NCBI RefSeq assembly: GCF_000308715.1
Contig: NZ_BAGH01000302.1
Location: 1-56,967, forward strand
From: Nocardia tenerifensis NBRC 101015
GTDB taxonomy: Bacteria > Actinomycetota > Actinomycetes > Mycobacteriales > Mycobacteriaceae
Length of the DNA: 56,967 nucleotides
Reading direction: 5' to 3'
Shown: positions 16,461-24,467 of the stretch, in pieces
Numbering within the stretch: position 1 is the stretch's first letter
Layout of the letters: every line of letters starts with the position of its first letter
Notes under the pieces: model-generated
Database searches by the model: none
The model's input: the letters and a program-made list of their open reading frames with translations, nothing else
Told to the model about the DNA's origin: nothing
Position numbers and translations under genes: made by a program

Positions 16461-17339
16461 ATGATTGGCAAGATCGGAGCCGCGGCCGCCGCAGGGCTGA
16501 CCGCGACACTATTGCTATCCGGTGCCGCCGGGGCGAATACATTCCAGACCGAGGAATCGGTCGGCGGACACACTGCGATCGGCCAGGCCGGCGACCAGCA
16601 GTGCCCGGACGGCGCGGCGAGCGAAGGCGGCACGAGCGAAGGCGGTCAAGCCGGCGCCGAACAGAAGCAGTCGGGGCCCGACGCCCAGGGCGGGCAGCCC
16701 GCCGGACCGACCGGCCTGAACACCGGCAGCGCGACCGGCAAGACCACCGCACGGATCGACGACGAAGAGAACGCGGTCGCCGGCACCAAGAAGGGCGAGG
16801 CCCAGTCCGACCCGAAGACGTGTGAAGGCAGTGCCGCCGCCGATAATTCGGGCGCGGGCGTGAAGGCGCCGGGCACGGGCGCGGAAAGTTCCGGCGCGGG
16901 TGCGGGCACAACCGGCACCGGCACTACCGGCGCGGGCACTTCGGGTGCGGGCACCGCTGGCGCAGGCACCGACACCACGGGCGCGGGCACCGCAGGGACG
17001 GGCACGGCAGGAGCGGGTACCACGGGCACGGATACCACTGGCACGGGCACCGCAGGTGCGAACGGCGCAGGCACGGGCACCACGGGCGCGGGCACCGCGG
17101 GTGCGGATGGCGCTGCGGGCGCGAACGGTGCGGGCACGGCGGGCGCGGGCACCGGAGGCACGAGCGCTCCGAGTGCGGGCACGGCAGGCGCGGGCACGGA
17201 TAGCACGGGCGCAGGCACGGCAGGCACGGGCGCGGGCACGGATACCACGGGCATGGGTACCACGGGCATGGGTACCACGGGCACGGGTACGGCGGGCGCA
17301 GGCACCACGGGCGCAGGCACCGGCACCACTTCTCACTGA
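16461..17339 (+). CDS. Secreted Gly/Thr/Ala low-complexity repeat protein
   Basis: 292 residues. Signal peptide 1-25 (LLLSGAAGANTF). Residues 26-130 are acidic and Gln/Gly-rich (GTSEGGQAGAEQKQ). Residues 131-292 are a degenerate array of GTG/GAGT pentads (for example AGTDTTGAGTAGTGTAGAG), nearly without charge and with no Cys in the repeat part. The DNA uses a matching GGCACG/GGCGCG array that is open in several frames. GAGAAGGGG lies before the ATG. The composition suggests a flexible wall-spanning or surface protein, a glycosylation substrate (Thr-rich), or a non-enzymatic matrix component. Repeat number is likely to vary between strains. No family recognised. Confidence 0.75.
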   Translation: MIGKIGAAAAAGLTATLLLSGAAGANTFQTEESVGGHTAIGQAGDQQCPDGAASEGGTSEGGQAGAEQKQSGPDAQGGQPAGPTGLNTGSATGKTTARIDDEENAVAGTKKGEAQSDPKTCEGSAAADNSGAGVKAPGTGAESSGAGAGTTGTGTTGAGTSGAGTAGAGTDTTGAGTAGTGTAGAGTTGTDTTGTGTAGANGAGTGTTGAGTAGADGAAGANGAGTAGAGTGGTSAPSAGTAGAGTDSTGAGTAGTGAGTDTTGMGTTGMGTTGTGTAGAGTTGAGTGTTSH

Positions 17340-17363
17340 GACTCGTCACGACCTCGTTCGCAA

Positions 17364-17880
17364 CTGAACGGACACGCCCGAAGTAGTCGTGAGCAGCCCG
17401 CCGCACAGGGTCGTCACCACCACCCAACCAGCGGGACGAACACAGCGCCGGAGCGAACCCGAATGTTCGGCGTCGTCGCCGTGCCGCCACACGGCGACGA
17501 CGCACATCGGGCTCGCTGCTGCCAGTCGCGATCCCACGACTGATCAGACGGATCCGGCCTAGTCGTGAATCAACCTGTCGCACAAGATCTTCCCGATCAC
17601 CAGCCAGCTGGCGAACCTAGTCAGAACGAACCCGTAGTTGTTCGGCGTCGCCGCCGTGCCGCCACACGGCGGCGACACGCATCGGGCTCGCTGCTGCCAG
17701 TCGGAGTCCGCGCCTGAACGGACACGTCCGTCGTAAGCCAACGCGCACGCACAGGGCCATGACCATCACCTCACTGCTGGACGAACACAGCGTCAGAGCC
17801 AGTCCGCAACTGATAGGCCTCGTCGCCGTGCCGCCATACGGCGACGACGCATCGCGCTCGGCTCTGCCGGCGGAGAGAAC
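17364..17880. repeat. Three tandem imperfect 175-bp repeats, each with a GC-rich hairpin
   Basis: Units start near 17364, 17540 and 17714 with CTGAACGGACACG-like sequence. Each contains a hairpin with loop CCGCCA: unit 1 stem 17471-17483 with 17490-17502 (13 bp); unit 2 stem 17647-17658 with 17665-17676 (12 bp); unit 3 17820-17830 with 17837-17847 (11 bp including one G-T). Between units 1 and 2 the pair T17476-A17497 becomes C17651-G17672, a compensatory change that keeps pairing. Downstream of each hairpin comes CATCGGGCTCGCTGCTGCCA or a close variant. Confidence 0.8.
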
Positions 17881-17910
17881 TTCGCACCGACCCACCGTTA
17901 CTGCCCACGG

Positions 17911-17924
17911 ATGTACCACTTCGA
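17911..17924 (+). promoter_or_regulatory. Conserved leader element (copy 2)
   Basis: Same 14-mer ATGTACCACTTCGA as at 16427. Here its ATG is in frame with the downstream gene (MYHFEKGTL then MKILL), so it could be an alternative start, but the ribosome site AAAAGGGG lies after it and favours 17938. Confidence 0.6.
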
Positions 17925-17937
17925 AAAGGGGACACTC

Positions 17938-18417
17938 ATGAAGATCCTGCTCGGAACCGCCGCGGCCGCAGGCCTGTCGGCGTCGCTCATATTCACCGGC
18001 CTCGCGACCGCGGAAACGCCGCAGACCGGTAGGTTCCCCACGGTCAACCAGCCGGGACCGGAGTCGCCTCCGGCGCCGGGCGCGGGCACGCAGGCCGATC
18101 CGCAGGGCGGCGCGCAAGCACCCGGCGCCACCTACCAAGGCGGGCAAGCCGATCCGCAAGGCGGCGCGGCACAAGGCGGTGGGCAGACCAACCCGCAAGG
18201 CGGCACCGCGCAGGGCGGACAAACCCCTGGCGCGAGCGCGCAAGGTGGTGCGCAGGCCGACCAGCAGGGCGGCGCGGCGCTGGGCGGCCTTCAGCTACCT
18301 CCGCTGCCGGGCGGCCTGAAGCTGCCGGGTATGCCGGGCGCGCAAGGCGCTCCGGGCGGAACCGCCGACGCGCCGAGCATGCCGAATCTGGGCAAGCTGT
18401 TCGGCTTCGGCGGCTGA
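17938..18417 (+). CDS. Secreted Gln-Gly-Gly repeat protein
   Basis: 159 residues. MKILLGTAAAAGLSASLIF begins a signal peptide with cleavage near ATAETP. The mature protein has repeated AQGG/PQGG units (QADPQGGAQ, QTNPQGGTAQGG) from about 45 to 115, then a Leu/Pro/Gly hydrophobic patch GGLQLPPLPGGLKLPGMPG and a C-terminal LGKLFGFGG. It is organised like the gene upstream (signal peptide, low-complexity body) and shares its leader element, so the two are probably co-regulated exported surface or matrix proteins. Followed by a strong convergent terminator. No family recognised. Confidence 0.72.
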   Translation: MKILLGTAAAAGLSASLIFTGLATAETPQTGRFPTVNQPGPESPPAPGAGTQADPQGGAQAPGATYQGGQADPQGGAAQGGGQTNPQGGTAQGGQTPGASAQGGAQADQQGGAALGGLQLPPLPGGLKLPGMPGAQGAPGGTADAPSMPNLGKLFGFGG

Positions 18418-18439
18418 GGCGGTACCTCGAGCCGGACAG

Positions 18440-18472
18440 CGTCGTCGCCGAGCTGCACGTTCGGCGACGACG
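18440..18472. terminator. Bidirectional hairpin terminator
   Basis: Perfect 12-bp stem CGTCGTCGCCGA / TCGGCGACGACG (18440-18451, 18461-18472) with a 9-nt loop, between the convergent ends at 18417 and 18504. Its arms resemble the hairpins of the 175-bp repeats. Confidence 0.75.
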
Positions 18473-18503
18473 TCTGTATCGAACAGTGTTGAGCCGCAGA
18501 CAA

Positions 18504-19268
18504 TTACAGTGGCGTCACGTACGCACCGGAGATGCCGCCGTCCACCAGGAACTGGGATGCCGTGATGAACGACGCGTCGTCGCTGGCGAGAAACGCCACG
18601 GCGGCGGCGATCTCCTCGGGCTCGGCGAAACGGCCCGTCGGGATGTGCACGAGGCGACGGGCGGCGCGCTCGGGGTCCTTGGCGAACAGCTCCTGCAGCA
18701 ACGGCGTGTTCACCGGGCCGGGGCAGAGCGCGTTGACGCGAATCCCGTTGCGGGCGAACTGCACTCCGAGCTCGCGACTCATGGAGAGCACCCCGCCCTT
18801 CGACGCGGTGTAGGAGATCTGCGAGGTGGCCGCGCCCATCACGGCGACGAACGAGGCGGTGTTGATGATCGATCCCTTACCGCGCTCGAGCATGTGCTCG
18901 ATGGCGTATTTGCTGCACAGGTAGACCGAGGTCAGGTTCACCTCCTGCACGCGCCGCCACGCGTCCAGACCGGTGGTGAGGATCGAATCGTCTTCCGGCG
19001 GAGAGATTCCCGCGTTGTTGAAGGCGATGTCGAGGCCGCCGTAGGCCTCGACGGCGGTCTGGAACAGAGCCTCGACCTGCGCCTCGTCGGTCACGTCGAC
19101 CTTGACGTACCGGCCGCCGACCTCGGCGGCCGCCGCCTCACCTGTGGTGGCGTCGATATCGCCGACGACGACCTTCGCCCCCTCCGCGGCGAAGCGGCGG
19201 ACCGTGGCGAGGCCGATGCCGCTCCCGCCGCCGGTGACGACGGCGACTCGATCCTGTAAGCGCTGCAA
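18504..19268 (-). CDS. SDR oxidoreductase of the gamma-glutamyl amine operon
   Basis: 254 residues from TTG 19268, which has AGGAG 7 nt upstream; GTG at 19295 overlapping the ALDH stop is an alternative. Classical SDR: TGGGSGIG (about 12-19), GDID after beta-2 (acidic, so NAD(H) preferred), NNAG, NTAS, YTASK and the PGPVNTPLL loop. Last gene of a four-gene minus-strand operon (ligase, hydrolase, aldehyde dehydrogenase, SDR). Its role could be oxidation of an alcohol intermediate from the amine carbon chain, or reduction of the semialdehyde; the substrate is inferred from context only. Confidence 0.88.
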   Translation of the reverse strand: MQRLQDRVAVVTGGGSGIGLATVRRFAAEGAKVVVGDIDATTGEAAAAEVGGRYVKVDVTDEAQVEALFQTAVEAYGGLDIAFNNAGISPPEDDSILTTGLDAWRRVQEVNLTSVYLCSKYAIEHMLERGKGSIINTASFVAVMGAATSQISYTASKGGVLSMSRELGVQFARNGIRVNALCPGPVNTPLLQELFAKDPERAARRLVHIPTGRFAEPEEIAAAVAFLASDDASFITASQFLVDGGISGAYVTPL

Positions 19269-19291
19269 GGCATCTCCTGTCGGGTATGGGT

Positions 19292-20653
19292 TCACTGGGT
19301 GGCGATGAAGACGTTCTTGGTCTCGGTGAACGCGCGCGCGGCGTCGGGGCCGAGCTCGCGGCCGAGCCCGGACTGCTTGAATCCGCCGAACGGCGTCCAA
19401 TACCGCACGGAGGAGTGCGAATTCACCGAGAGGTTCCCGGCCTCGACGGCGCGGGAGACCCGCAGCGCCCGGCCGACGTCGCTGGTCCAGATGGAGCCGG
19501 ACAACCCGTACTCGGTGTCGTTGGCGATCCGGACGGCGTCGGCCTCGTCCTCGAACGGGAGCACCGCGACCACCGGGCCGAACACCTCCTCGGTGAGCAC
19601 CCGGTCGGTGGGCGCGTCGGGCAGCACAACCGTTGGCGGATACCAGAATCCGGGACCGTCCGGGCGCTCGCCGGTGAACGCGACCTTGGTCGACGGCTCG
19701 ATGAACGCGGCGACCCGCTCACGGTGCGCGGCCGAGATCAACGGACCCATCTCGGTGTCCTCGTGCGCCGGATCGCCGACCTTCACCCCACGCACCGCGG
19801 GCTCCAGCAGCTCCAGGAATTTGTCGAACACACTGCGCTGCACCAGGATTCGCGACCGCGCGCAGCAATCCTGTCCGGCGTTGTCGAAGACGCCGTACGG
19901 CGCGGTGGCCGCCGCCCGCGCCAGATCGGCGTCGGCGAAGACGATATTGGCGCTCTTGCCGCCGAGTTCGAGGGTCACCCGCTTCACCTGCCGCGCGCAG
20001 CCGGCCATGATCTGCGTGCCCACCTCGGTGGAGCCGGTGAACACCACCTTGCGCACCGCGGGATGGGTCACGAATCGCTGGCCGACCACGGAGCCCTTAC
20101 CGGGCAGCACCTGGAACACATGCTCGGGCAAGCCCGCCTCGAGCGCGAGCTCCCCCAGGCGGATCGCGGTCAGCGGCGTCAGCTCGGCGGGCTTGAGCAC
20201 GACCGTGTTGCCCGCGGCCAGCGCGGGCCCGAATCCCCACGCCGCGATCGGCATCGGGAAGTTCCACGGCACGATCACCCCGACCACGCCGAGCGGTTCG
20301 TGGAAGGTGACGTCGACGCCGCCCGCGACCGGGATCTGGTTGCCCAGCAAGCGTTCCGGCATGCCCGCCGAGTAGTGCAGCACGTCGCGGACATTGCCCG
20401 CCTCCCAGCGCGCGTTGCCGATGGTGTGACCGGAGTTGGCGACCTCGAGCTGCGCGAGCGCCTCCAGATCGGCCTCGACCGCCTCGGCGAACCGGCGCAG
20501 CAGCCGCGCCCGATCCCCCGGTGCGACCTCGCGCCACGCGACCCCGGCCCGCCGCGCCCGTTCGATCGCGGCGTCGGTCTCCGCTTCGCCGACGAGCTCG
20601 ACCCGCGCCACGACCTGCTCGGTCGCCGGATTGATCACCTGCGCTGTCGTCAC
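19292..20653 (-). CDS. Aldehyde dehydrogenase (gamma-glutamyl-aminoaldehyde type)
   Basis: 453 residues, GTG at 20653 overlapping the previous stop by 4 nt (GTGA). NAD-dependent ALDH: PWNFP (130-134), TGSTEVG (206-212), general base in LELGG (E229), nucleophile in AGQDC (C263), EEVFGPV and FGGFKQSG near the end. Somewhat shorter than the usual 475-500 residues because of a compact N-terminus. In Puu-type pathways this enzyme oxidises gamma-glutamyl-gamma-aminobutyraldehyde (PuuC) or an analogous aldehyde. Placement between the hydrolase and the SDR supports that role. Confidence 0.92.
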   Translation of the reverse strand: MTTAQVINPATEQVVARVELVGEAETDAAIERARRAGVAWREVAPGDRARLLRRFAEAVEADLEALAQLEVANSGHTIGNARWEAGNVRDVLHYSAGMPERLLGNQIPVAGGVDVTFHEPLGVVGVIVPWNFPMPIAAWGFGPALAAGNTVVLKPAELTPLTAIRLGELALEAGLPEHVFQVLPGKGSVVGQRFVTHPAVRKVVFTGSTEVGTQIMAGCARQVKRVTLELGGKSANIVFADADLARAAATAPYGVFDNAGQDCCARSRILVQRSVFDKFLELLEPAVRGVKVGDPAHEDTEMGPLISAAHRERVAAFIEPSTKVAFTGERPDGPGFWYPPTVVLPDAPTDRVLTEEVFGPVVAVLPFEDEADAVRIANDTEYGLSGSIWTSDVGRALRVSRAVEAGNLSVNSHSSVRYWTPFGGFKQSGLGRELGPDAARAFTETKNVFIATQ

Positions 20654-21429
20654 GACATCCGCTCCCTTCGATAGTCTTCGGCCGCCGCGACCAGCGCCTT
20701 GATCAACCGGCGGTCGACCGCGTCCACCTCCGGATGCCATTGCACGCCGACCAGGAACGGACCGTCGGTCGTCTCGGCCGCCTCGATGGTGCCGTCGGCC
20801 GCGTGCGCGGTGGCCACCAGCTCCTCGGCCAGCACGTCGATCGCCTGATGGTGGTGGCAGTTGGCCTTCACCTGCGGCCCGGCGATCGCGGCGACCCGGC
20901 TGCCGGTCACCGTCACCGCCTCGGTGACCGTGAATCCGCCGCCGGTACCCGAGTGTTCGGCGTGCCCGACGACGTCGGGCAGGTGCTGGCTGAGCGTGCC
21001 GCCCAGCGCGACATTCACCACCTGCAAACCCCGGCAGACCGCGAGGATCGGCAGCCGCGCCGCCCTGGCCAGCGCGAACAGCTCGAACTCGGACTCGTCC
21101 CGGTCGGGGCGGGTGTAGGTGAGCGCGTGCTCGGCGGCGCCGTAGCGGGCCGGCGACACGTCCGCGCCGCCGGTCAGCACCAGCCCGTCGAGGCGCGCCA
21201 CGAGTTCGGGCCGGGCGACCCCGAGCGGCGGCAGCAGCACCGGAATGCCGCCCGCCTCCACGACCATCTGGACATAGCTGGCGTGCAGCACGGCGCTGTC
21301 GACGTTCCACGAGCCGAAACGGACGGGCTCCAGGTAGGTCGGCAGTCCGATCACGGGCCGCGGCCCCTGATCCGCGCCTGCGGCGGGCACAACTCCAGCG
21401 GGCGAGGCCTCAGAGTCGTTCGAATCCAC
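20650..21429 (-). CDS. Gamma-glutamyl-GABA hydrolase-like class I glutamine amidotransferase (PuuD family)
   Basis: 259 residues. Peptidase C26 triad: nucleophile elbow LAVCRGLQ (C132) and VQWHPEVD (H232, E234). Substrate-side motifs of PuuD are present: IGLPTYLEP near the N-terminus, LVLTGGADVSPARYG (84-97), NCHHHQAIDVLA. It would release glutamate from a gamma-glutamylated amine or amino acid in the cytoplasm, closing the cycle opened by the ligase upstream. The start overlaps the ligase 3' end by 20 nt, giving tight translational coupling. The N-terminal 22 residues are Ser/Ala-rich and may be shorter in reality. Confidence 0.92.
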   Translation of the reverse strand: MDSNDSEASPAGVVPAAGADQGPRPVIGLPTYLEPVRFGSWNVDSAVLHASYVQMVVEAGGIPVLLPPLGVARPELVARLDGLVLTGGADVSPARYGAAEHALTYTRPDRDESEFELFALARAARLPILAVCRGLQVVNVALGGTLSQHLPDVVGHAEHSGTGGGFTVTEAVTVTGSRVAAIAGPQVKANCHHHQAIDVLAEELVATAHAADGTIEAAETTDGPFLVGVQWHPEVDAVDRRLIKALVAAAEDYRRERMS

Positions 21430-22774
21430 GAATTCGCTCCCAGTCGGTGACGGCGGCGTCGAAGGCGTCCAGCTCGACCCTCGCCGCGTTGCGGTAGTGC
21501 TCCACTACATCATCACCGAAGGCGGACCGCGCCGCCTCGCTGTCGCCGAACAGTCGCGCGGCCTCGCGCAGCGTGCGCGGCACCCTCGGCCGCTCCGAGT
21601 GATAGGCATTGCCGGTGAACTCCGGTTCGAGCGGCAGCCCCTGCTCGATGCCGTGCAGCCCGGCCGCGATGGCGGCGGCCACGGCCAGGTACGGGTTCAC
21701 GTCGCCGCCGGGCACCCGGTTCTCCAGCCGCAGCGACTGCCCATGCCCGACCACGCGCAACGCGCAGGTCCGGTTGTCGCGCCCCCAGGCGACGGCCGTC
21801 GGCGCGAAGCTGCCCGGCACGAATCGCTTGTAGGAGTTGATGTTCGGCGCGAGCAGATACGTGAACTCACGCAGGCAGGCCAACTGCCCCGCGACGAAAT
21901 TCTCCATCATCGGCGAGAACCCGTTCGGCTCGTCGCCAGCGAGCACGGCCTCGCCGGATTCACCGCGCAGACTGAGGTGAATGTGGCACGAGTTTCCTTC
22001 TCGCTCATTGTATTTCGCCATGAAGGACAGACTGCGCCCCTCCTGCGCGGCGATCTCCTTCGCGCCGGTCTTGTAGATGCTGTGATTGTCACAGGTGGTC
22101 AGCGCCTCGTCGAAGCGGAAGGTGATCTCGTGCTGGCCGGGGTTGCACTCCCCCTTGGCCGACTCGACATACATTCCCGCGCCGTCCATTTCGGTGCGGA
22201 TGCGGCGCAGCAGCGGCTCGATGCGCCCGGTGCCGAGCAGCGAGTAATCGACGTTGTACTGGTTGGCCGGGCGCAGGTCGCGGTAGCCCGCCGACCACGC
22301 CGCCTCGTAACTGTCGTCGAAGACCAGGAATTCGAGCTCGGTGCCGACGAACGCGCGCAGCCCGCGCTCGGCCAGCCGGTCCAGTTGCGCGCGCAGCACC
22401 TGCCGCGGCGACACCGCCACCGGCTCGCCCGCCGGCTCGACCTGCTCGACGTCGCACAGCACCAGCGCCGTGCCCGGCCACCACGGCACCTGCCGCAACG
22501 TGTCCAGGTCCGGCCGGAGCACGAAGTCGCCGTAGCCGGTGTCCCACGAGGACATCGCGTAGCCGTCGACCGTCGACATGTCCACGTCGACGGCGAGCAG
22601 ATAGTTGCACGCCTCGGTCGCGTGCCGCACCACCTCGTCCAGGAAATACTGTGCCGCGCAACGCTTTCCCTGCAAACGCCCCTGCATGTCGGTCATCGCC
22701 ACCAGCACCGTGTCGATCTCCCCGACCGCGACCAGCTCGCGCAACCGCGCCAGACTCAACATCCCGCTACGCAT
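21410..22774 (-). CDS. Glutamine synthetase-like gamma-glutamyl amine ligase (GlnA3/GlnA4 type)
   Basis: 454 residues. GS fold with beta-grasp (residues 10-105, TDMQGRLQGKR) and catalytic barrel: GTELEFLVF (metal ligands), EYNVDYS-like YNVDYSLLG, ESAKGECNPGQHEITF, NSCHIHLSLRG (ATP/ammonium region), NSYKRFVPGSFAPTAVAWGRDNRTCALRV (substrate/ATP arginines), and RLENRVPGGDVNPYLAVAA. The adenylylation loop Tyr of GSI is absent. Family members ATP-dependently join glutamate to polyamines (GlnA3) or ethanolamine (GlnA4) in Streptomyces. The downstream hydrolase, ALDH and SDR make amine assimilation far more likely than glutamine synthesis. Which amine is open. Confidence 0.92.
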   Translation of the reverse strand: MRSGMLSLARLRELVAVGEIDTVLVAMTDMQGRLQGKRCAAQYFLDEVVRHATEACNYLLAVDVDMSTVDGYAMSSWDTGYGDFVLRPDLDTLRQVPWWPGTALVLCDVEQVEPAGEPVAVSPRQVLRAQLDRLAERGLRAFVGTELEFLVFDDSYEAAWSAGYRDLRPANQYNVDYSLLGTGRIEPLLRRIRTEMDGAGMYVESAKGECNPGQHEITFRFDEALTTCDNHSIYKTGAKEIAAQEGRSLSFMAKYNEREGNSCHIHLSLRGESGEAVLAGDEPNGFSPMMENFVAGQLACLREFTYLLAPNINSYKRFVPGSFAPTAVAWGRDNRTCALRVVGHGQSLRLENRVPGGDVNPYLAVAAAIAAGLHGIEQGLPLEPEFTGNAYHSERPRVPRTLREAARLFGDSEAARSAFGDDVVEHYRNAARVELDAFDAAVTDWERIRGFERL

Positions 22775-22849
22775 CCACAGCCCCTCTCGGCACCAACCGT
22801 GCTCACGCTAGAGCAAAAGAGGGACGTTTGTGATCGGACACACGAAACT

Positions 22850-24442
22850 TCAGCGCGGGCACGCGGGGACGGACTCGCCCGGCCTGGCCTCGACGGTGGG
22901 CGCGAACAGCGGCCGGTCCACCGCGTTCGGGATCGGGCACAGCCGCACGACCTGCGGGCCCGCACCGGTGCGGTTGCCGCTGTTGTCGAAGATGACCGGC
23001 CCGCCCGCCCCCGGCACCGCCGCGTCCGGCGCGGAGAAGCCGCTGATGGTGGCGTTCACCTGACTGCGCTGCACCGACGTGGTGGCCGGCAGGGCGCGCA
23101 GGGCCGTGTCGATGGTGGTCAAGGCGTCGTAGGCGTTGACCGCCCAGCCGTCGCCGACGTGCCGAAGGTCGAAACCCGCTGCCGTGTAGGCCTGTTCGAA
23201 ATCGGTCCAGCCCGGGTTGTTCGCCTGCTTGCCGTCCGCACCGGCCACCAGGGTGAACAGCAGCCGCACCCGGCCGTCCGCGAAGCTGCGCGAGCCGAGC
23301 GCCTTGGTCCGCAGATCCTCCAGGGACGGCTCCGATTCGACGGTGCGCAGCCGGTTCCCGTCCGACGTGCTGACCACCGTGACCGAGGTCGCCGCGCACT
23401 GACCGATCGCGTAGCTCTCGTCGAGGGCGTAGAGCAGCCTGCCGAGATCGCGCCCGCGCGCGATGTAGGCGATCGTCACGTCCTTCGCGGCGGCGCACAC
23501 CCGCTTCGCCGTCTGCGGCACGGTGCTCGGCTCCGTCGTGTCGAACTTGACCTCGAGCACGTTCTCGCCGTACTGGCGCTGCAGGAACGGCAGCGAGGTG
23601 CAGGTGTAGGGGTCCGACGTGCCGATCGGCACCATGATGAAGTCCGGCCGCGTGGTGACCACCGCGCCGATCGCCTTGACCTGCACCGCCACCCGGAACG
23701 CGACACGATAGTAGTAGTCCTTGGCGATGCCCCGACGGTAGTCGATGTCCTTGTCGCAGCCTTCGAAGTCGGGATTGTCGCCGTGCGAGCCGTCCTGATC
23801 GAACCCCTCCGCGGTGACCACATCCGCGACCATCGGAATCTTCGCTGCCGCAAGCACATCCGCGACTTCCGCGGTGCGCTGATCGCTCAGGCCGATGCCC
23901 GCGACGGCTACTACGTCGCCGCGTCCGGCCATCTCCCGCGCGACCTCGACCGGATCGCCGTCGCCGTTGTAGTCGCCGATCTGCCCGACGAGCAGCCGCA
24001 GCGGGTGCAGGCAGCCGGTGCCGTTGGCCCGGCGCTGTCCGGCCGCCATGCCCTCCAGTTCGTGCACGGCCCGGCTGCCCGCGAGTTGGTCGGTCATGGT
24101 CAGCAGCACGCCGACGGTCGCGGGAGTGCCCTGGCACTGATCCTCGGCCGATCGGTTCTGCGCGTCGATCACCCGCATCACCGGAGCGAATGCTTCGACG
24201 CCGAAATCGTAAGGAGCATCGGACAATCCGATGCAACGGTCACCCGCCTGCCACGCATCCGTGTCGGGCACCCAGCTCTCGTTGCAGGTGAACGCGCGGT
24301 GCAGCGGCTCGCGGAAGGCGAGTCCGCCGCCGATCAGCACCAGCACTGTGACCACCAACCCCAGCCGCACCCAGTCGGTCCATGGACGGGGGAAGGACCG
24401 GTTGGGCTTCGGGATGATCCACAACCAGAACCGCGACCTCAC
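22850..24442 (-). CDS. Membrane-anchored type 1 periplasmic-binding (LivK-like) protein
   Basis: 530 residues, GTG 24442 with AAGGAG upstream. A short cytoplasmic N-terminus (about 25 residues with PKPNRSFPRPW) is followed by one membrane helix (about 27-44, LGLVVTVLVLIGGGLAF) and a large extracytoplasmic part. That part has the two-lobed LivK/Peripla_BP_6 pattern: VGVLLTMTD, VAVAGIGLSDQRTAEVADVLAAAKIP, YYYRVAFRV (the hallmark 'YxFR' region), DVTIAYIARGRDL, and AVNAYDALTTIDTALRAL. Several cysteines suit an exported, disulfide-bonded protein. It is not a lipoprotein and no permease or ABC ATPase is nearby. Upstream, 25 nt away, is a P-loop NTPase; I infer a ligand-sensing pair rather than an importer. 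Confidence 0.78.
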   Translation of the reverse strand: MRSRFWLWIIPKPNRSFPRPWTDWVRLGLVVTVLVLIGGGLAFREPLHRAFTCNESWVPDTDAWQAGDRCIGLSDAPYDFGVEAFAPVMRVIDAQNRSAEDQCQGTPATVGVLLTMTDQLAGSRAVHELEGMAAGQRRANGTGCLHPLRLLVGQIGDYNGDGDPVEVAREMAGRGDVVAVAGIGLSDQRTAEVADVLAAAKIPMVADVVTAEGFDQDGSHGDNPDFEGCDKDIDYRRGIAKDYYYRVAFRVAVQVKAIGAVVTTRPDFIMVPIGTSDPYTCTSLPFLQRQYGENVLEVKFDTTEPSTVPQTAKRVCAAAKDVTIAYIARGRDLGRLLYALDESYAIGQCAATSVTVVSTSDGNRLRTVESEPSLEDLRTKALGSRSFADGRVRLLFTLVAGADGKQANNPGWTDFEQAYTAAGFDLRHVGDGWAVNAYDALTTIDTALRALPATTSVQRSQVNATISGFSAPDAAVPGAGGPVIFDNSGNRTGAGPQVVRLCPIPNAVDRPLFAPTVEARPGESVPACPR

Positions 24443-24467
24443 GCTCGATCTCCTTCCGTGCGAACGT

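Larger units (their letters stand above)
17340..17937. other. Non-coding stretch between the two low-complexity secreted genes
   Basis: Almost entirely filled by three tandem copies of a 175-bp repeat (17364-17880) and the leader element of the next gene. Open frames on the minus strand here have no ribosome site and do not keep a common reading frame between copies, so I call none. Confidence 0.65.

Noticed and set aside
16515..17336. Minus-strand open frames opposite the GTG-repeat protein
   Set aside because: They are reverse translations of the GGCACG array, with no ribosome site; the + strand product has a clean signal peptide and leader.
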